A stretch of 64,000 nucleotides of DNA, taken from assembly GCA_036399175.1 (NCBI GenBank), contig DASWNP010000018.1, positions 18,309 through 82,308 of the forward strand, read 5' to 3'. The stretch is from DASWNP01 sp036399175. GTDB lineage: Bacteria; Acidobacteriota; Blastocatellia; Pyrinomonadales; Pyrinomonadaceae. The position numbers were made by a program, and so were the translations under genes. The notes beneath the pieces are model-generated. The model made no database searches. It worked only from the letters and a program-made list of their open reading frames with translations, and was not told the DNA's origin. This document shows positions 61,148 through 64,000 of the stretch, piece after piece. How positions within the stretch are numbered: the stretch's first letter is position 1; every line of letters starts with the position of its first letter.

Positions 61148-62350
61148 CTAGGCCCATTCCCAGCCGAGGGGCAGGACGAGTTGCTTTGTGCCGGTCTGAC
61201 CTGTTACTTCGTATACTTCACTTCCTAGAATTTCAGTGCCGTCCCAGCTATCGGGCCACGTATTGGCAGCAATAAGCTCTTCGATACGATCCTGCTCACC
61301 TGTGCTAATAAGGGATAGAGGAGGACGATCCAGCGAGCGTGCTGCCGCGTTAATCTCATCTTGAATTTCCAACACTTTCACCAGCCCGTACCGGCGGGCA
61401 TCAAGTGTCAGTGGGCCTAAACGCCCCTGTTTGGCGGCCAGAGAACCATCTTTATTGCGTTCACCCACCTTCCGCAGTCGGTACTGGGGGCTCTTTAACT
61501 CCCTATAAAGGGGCCGCAGCCTCTTAAGGGGTTGCAAGTATTGCCACCGGGGGAGGCGCAGCACCATGTCGAGGGCGCGATCTTCGTCGACGAGATTACA
61601 ACCGACACAGCCCGTGCGAGCATTCACCTCTTGAGCCTCATCACCGCCGTAAGATTCCGCGATATCGACGGTAGGGAACCCGAGGTCACACGCATCAAAC
61701 ATTAACCAGTCCCAAACGTGACAGACCCGCCAATGAATGAGAGGTGAAAGAGTGTCAGAGATATGCTCCGGCGTAGTTTCTCGAAACCAACCTTGGCCGC
61801 ATTCGGCACCATCGCGGGAGCACGACAGAGCTATTCGCTGGTCTCGCGCGGCACTCTCGCCCAATCGTACCCCCGTAAGCGTCAAGAACTTCTCACCCAC
61901 CTCACCATACCGCTCCCGAAGAGTCTTCAGCATCGGATTAACCTTCAGCTTCGGTGTACACCAGCGGAAAACATTAGATGGGGGTGGGACTCCGCGGCCA
62001 AACATGTACACAAAGAAACGATGGTCAAGAGCGGGCAATATGACGCGGGTTTCTATGCCCCTTTTATTGAGTTCTTCTAAGATTCCCATGGCGCTCATTT
62101 GGAGGGGAGGCAACTCCATGCGCGTGTCTGCGTAGAGAACTATAAGTGATTCAGGGGTGGGGACCTGGTTAGTTTCAATCAGATGAGCGATAAGTGTGAC
62201 AGTGGCCGAGGAATCCTTACCACCTGAATAAGCTATACACCAATGTCTGTAACGAGAGCCGTATTCCTGCAATGTCTTGGCAGTCAGCCCGATGGCCTCG
62301 TCCATAGTCATTCTGTGATTCTCAAATAGGTGCTGCGTCTTTTTCATCAT
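61148..62350 (-). CDS. DndC-like PAPS-reductase-family protein (second Dnd-like operon)
   Basis: A 400-residue PP-loop enzyme: SGGKDSSATVTL (~43), CTPKLKVNPM matching CTERLKIKPS of DndC, CSRDGAECGQG and RTGCVGCNLVDEDRALDM matching the GCWVCTLVDQDRS block of DndC. The cysteines for an Fe-S cluster appear conserved. It is shorter than DndC (530 aa) and clearly a separate lineage, not a recent copy. The leading gene of a tight five-gene operon. Most likely a second DNA (or tRNA-like) sulfurtransferase, with DndA as possible sulfur donor. Confidence 0.88.
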   Translation of the reverse strand: MMKKTQHLFENHRMTMDEAIGLTAKTLQEYGSRYRHWCIAYSGGKDSSATVTLIAHLIETNQVPTPESLIVLYADTRMELPPLQMSAMGILEELNKRGIETRVILPALDHRFFVYMFGRGVPPPSNVFRWCTPKLKVNPMLKTLRERYGEVGEKFLTLTGVRLGESAARDQRIALSCSRDGAECGQGWFRETTPEHISDTLSPLIHWRVCHVWDWLMFDACDLGFPTVDIAESYGGDEAQEVNARTGCVGCNLVDEDRALDMVLRLPRWQYLQPLKRLRPLYRELKSPQYRLRKVGERNKDGSLAAKQGRLGPLTLDARRYGLVKVLEIQDEINAAARSLDRPPLSLISTGEQDRIEELIAANTWPDSWDGTEILGSEVYEVTGQTGTKQLVLPLGWEWA

Positions 62351-62642
62351 GAGTGCGGGTACTTGTATACAGAAATGGGGTTAAGAATCCAAACTGATAT
62401 AACCCAAAGAGCCTAAGAGATAATAGTAGCTTATTTTGTTGTATCTTTCTAAGAGGACGCCAAATCTTAGGCAATTCTCTGTTTCTATCAGAAATAGGCT
62501 CGTATACGGACCGTAACTCTGGGGCTGGGCCTAGAGCGATCCTCATTTGCTTCTTTTCCGTAACTGGAAGCGCAAGCTTCTCGATGCGGGATCTTCATAT
62601 CTACACTTCAAGGGTTAAACCGGCCACGAACTCGCAACAACT

Positions 62643-63014
62643 CTACGCTTCGTCGTCCCGACGATGCCCACTCGATCGGTGCCGAGGTCTTCGAAGGCTA
62701 ACTTGCAGCGGGTTAGCCGGAAGAACGTCTGGCAACCCCATTTCGTCGTCCAGAATGGCCTCGAGGAACTCCCCACCGCCGCTCGTCGAGATCACTCGCG
62801 TGTAAGCCAGCAGCACACTCGGTGGCGGTACGCGCCGAAGCTTTTCATTCTGCTGCTCGTAGGCCGAGATGTGGGACTGGATCAACTCGCCCTCTAACCC
62901 CAAGCGCCGGATCATCTGGTTCTGAGAAAGGCCGAGGCTCGTCCTAATCTGTAGGAACTTCGCTGCTAAACGCGCTGACGTTTGGCTGGTGCGGCGGCGG
63001 GTGTTACGTCCCAT
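62643..63014 (-). CDS. XRE-family helix-turn-helix protein, copy 4
   Basis: A 123-residue member of the same group as the three genes at 17-18 kb: RLAAKFLQIRTSLGLSQNQMIRRLG, SHISAYEQ, PPSVLLAYTRVIS and a tail DDEMGLPDVLP that mirrors DDELDLPTKLP. It is divergent in sequence and has an extra insert (QQNEKLRRVP) and a basic C-terminus. AGGAGGAG lies upstream of the ATG, and a perfect palindrome lies 44-63 nt further. It may regulate itself or the island. Confidence 0.78.
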   Translation of the reverse strand: MGRNTRRRTSQTSARLAAKFLQIRTSLGLSQNQMIRRLGLEGELIQSHISAYEQQNEKLRRVPPPSVLLAYTRVISTSGGGEFLEAILDDEMGLPDVLPANPLQVSLRRPRHRSSGHRRDDEA

Positions 63015-63057
63015 CTAGGATACTCCTCCTAACGGGACGATGCTCTTCCTCTTGCAA

Positions 63058-63077
63058 CTAAACACCGTTGTGTTTAG
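63058..63077. promoter_or_regulatory. Palindrome CTAAACAC-N4-GTGTTTAG, candidate operator of XRE copy 4
   Basis: Exact 8-nt arms with a 4-nt spacer, upstream of XRE copy 4. It matches the position and spacing of the shorter CTAAC-N4-GTTAG repeat in front of XRE copy 2, which makes an operator for this protein group likely. The remaining sequence up to 63,397 has no gene I can support. Confidence 0.55.
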
Positions 63078-63397
63078 TATATCTCTGCACTCGGTGGGGG
63101 CCGGACGTCTCAGGCGGTGAGTCCATCCGCTCCCGTTCACCTCATCTCCGTGGTCGAGCCGCTGTAGTCACGAGACCGTGTTCCCCGGTTTTCAAAAAAC
63201 TTTTAGGGACTGCTCCACCTTCGTGCAGACCAATTCTGTTCCATTTACGACAGGCGCGCCAGTTTGTAAAGGACTGCCCGGCTACCTCATAACCGCGCCA
63301 CGCCGAATGGACACCACGAGCGTACGCTAAAGGTGGCCTACCTTCATGGGCGGAAGTTGGATGTATATGAAAAATTTTACGAAAAAGGTTCTTAATG

Positions 63398-63461
63398 CCC
63401 CACCGCTTGCGGTGGGGATGGATGAACCATCTTGGGCGCGGGTTCGATGCCCGCGCACAAG
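63398..63461 (+). mobile_element. Left-end hairpins of an IS200/IS605-type element
   Basis: CCCCACCG-cttg-CGGTGGGG (63398-63417) and a second hairpin, CTTGGGCGCGGG / CCCGCGCACAAG around TTCGATG (63431-63461), lie 30-90 nt before tnpA. Subterminal hairpins of this kind are the recognition sites of single-strand transposases (TnpA). The right end was not located and may be lost. Confidence 0.5.
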
Positions 63462-63487
63462 ATAGCTGAGTTGGATAAAATGCGTGC

Positions 63488-63865
63488 ATGGTCTTGAGAA
63501 GAGCCGCGCACGCCGCTTATGACACAGCCTATCATTTAGTCTGGTCGCCAAAGTACCGCAAACGCATCCTGGAAGGTGCCCTTGCCCTGCGAGTCGAGCA
63601 GATGTTCCAAGAGATAGCTGACTCTTACGACATTACGATAGACGAGATGGAAGTCAGCCCCAACCATGTGCACCTATTCTGCTCGTTTCCCCCACGCTAC
63701 TCGATAGCCAGGGTGGTGGGAATCTTCAAGAGTCTGAGTGCGCGAGCCGTGTTCCGCGAGTTTCCAGAGGTCAAGCGGCGCTTATGGGGCGGGGAGTTCT
63801 GGGAAGGTGGATACTTCGCCAGAACAGTCGGCGACAAAGTGACGGCGGAAATCATAAGAAAATAG
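63488..63865 (+). CDS. tnpA: IS200/IS605-family transposase TnpA, truncated before catalytic tyrosine
   Basis: A 125-residue Y1-HUH transposase. AAYDTAYHLVWSPKYRKRIL and the HUH motif HVHLFCSFPP are intact, and GGYFARTVGDKVTAEIIRK matches the region just before the catalytic tyrosine (usual form ...xxYIxxQ). A TAG stop occurs where this Tyr should be. In another frame the sequence continues IGASLEQADAS, so a small deletion could have destroyed the end; alternatively the C-terminus was lost when the adjacent element arrived. It is likely inactive. Its stop is only 3 nt from the end of the convergent IS1595-type gene. Confidence 0.75.
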   Translation: MVLRRAAHAAYDTAYHLVWSPKYRKRILEGALALRVEQMFQEIADSYDITIDEMEVSPNHVHLFCSFPPRYSIARVVGIFKSLSARAVFREFPEVKRRLWGGEFWEGGYFARTVGDKVTAEIIRK

Positions 63866-63868
63866 GAG

Positions 63869-64000
63869 CTAGTCTAGAACAGGCTGATGCTTCTTGACCG
63901 TTTTCTTGATTAAAGCCGCTAAATCAGCGACTTTTCGGTGATTGAATCGGAACTCCATTTCTTTCAGATAGAAATAGAAGTGTTCGCGGCTCACGCCGTA
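63869..64000 (-). CDS. IS1595/ISXO2-type transposase, C-terminal end only (runs off window)
   Basis: The 43 residues visible (YGVSREHFYFYLKEMEFRFN, then HRKVADLAALIKKTVKKH) match the last part of ISXO2-like transposases, which end in a YxxEFxFRxNxRK pattern. The reading frame is open to the window edge; the rest lies beyond. It converges on the truncated tnpA. Confidence 0.65.
   Translation of the reverse strand, partial: YGVSREHFYFYLKEMEFRFNHRKVADLAALIKKTVKKHQPVLD

Noticed and set aside
61148..62350. BREX type 4 (PAPS-reductase-like BrxP) as identity of the second sulfur operon
   Set aside because: No PglZ, BrxC or BrxL gene is present, and the ATPase is DndD-like; so BREX is unlikely.
63431..63461. 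tRNA fragment: GCGGGTTCGATGCCCGC resembles a T-arm
   Set aside because: The stem continues on both sides into a simple hairpin and there is no anticodon or D-arm upstream, so it is not a tRNA; it fits better as an element-end hairpin. It could still be an attachment-site remnant, but nothing else supports that.

Overview
The window reads as chromosomal DNA of a Gram-negative, GC-rich soil-type bacterium, most likely Acidobacteriota (Blastocatellia/Pyrinomonadaceae-like). This rests on gene style rather than a marker gene: many small lineage-type hypothetical proteins, a DUF4388-J-domain-TPR protein, a PilB/PilT/PilC operon and a fused TssB-TssC sheath protein. No rRNA, tRNA or CRISPR array was seen.

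Bases 1-44,000 are the GC-rich chromosomal backbone. From left to right they hold: a zinc-ribbon protein; two tandem APC-superfamily permeases (KimA-like), one with a clear c-di-AMP (ydaO/yuaA) riboswitch and terminator in its leader; a TPR-AAA+ sigma-54 activator next to an orphan TssB-TssC fusion; an Uma2-type protein; a SpoIIE/HAMP phosphatase; two tandem 49-50 residue peptides with double-glycine leaders; a secreted NTF2-like protein; a hypothetical gene followed by a repeat-rich stretch; three tandem XRE repressor-like genes; a degenerate receiver protein; a single-chain type ISP-like restriction-modification protein; a PIG-V-like mannosyltransferase; HD-GYP, DUF4388-J-domain and histidine kinase signalling genes; PhzF, YaeQ-like, GNAT and M20 enzymes; a LysM/peptidoglycan-binding protein overlapping a ComEC-type metallo-beta-lactamase protein with a PHD-like zinc finger; ligA; and pilB-x-pilT-pilC. 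Many intergenic gaps carry hairpins whose arms are short imperfect direct repeats. Each has a different sequence but the same design, and some supply the ends of coding regions.

From about 44,000 to the end, base composition becomes more AT-rich and the content is a defence island. It starts after pilC with a 20-bp tandem repeat and a perfect palindrome, then carries an Mrr-like nuclease and a DUF262-DUF1524 (GmrSD/SspE-type) protein. Next comes a phosphorothioation locus: dndA divergent from dndB-dndC-dndD-dndE plus the Dnd-associated methyltransferase. Facing it tail to tail is a five-gene operon with a second DndC-like PP-loop enzyme, a PLD-DEAD/DEAH helicase, a 69-residue protein, a second DndD-like ATPase and a small protein resembling DndE. 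No DndF/G/H genes are present. I do not recognise this second operon as a named system; it is the best candidate here for an undescribed one. The island ends with a fourth XRE gene and an IS200/IS605 transposase lacking its C-terminal tyrosine, abutting a partial IS1595/ISXO2-type transposase at the window edge.
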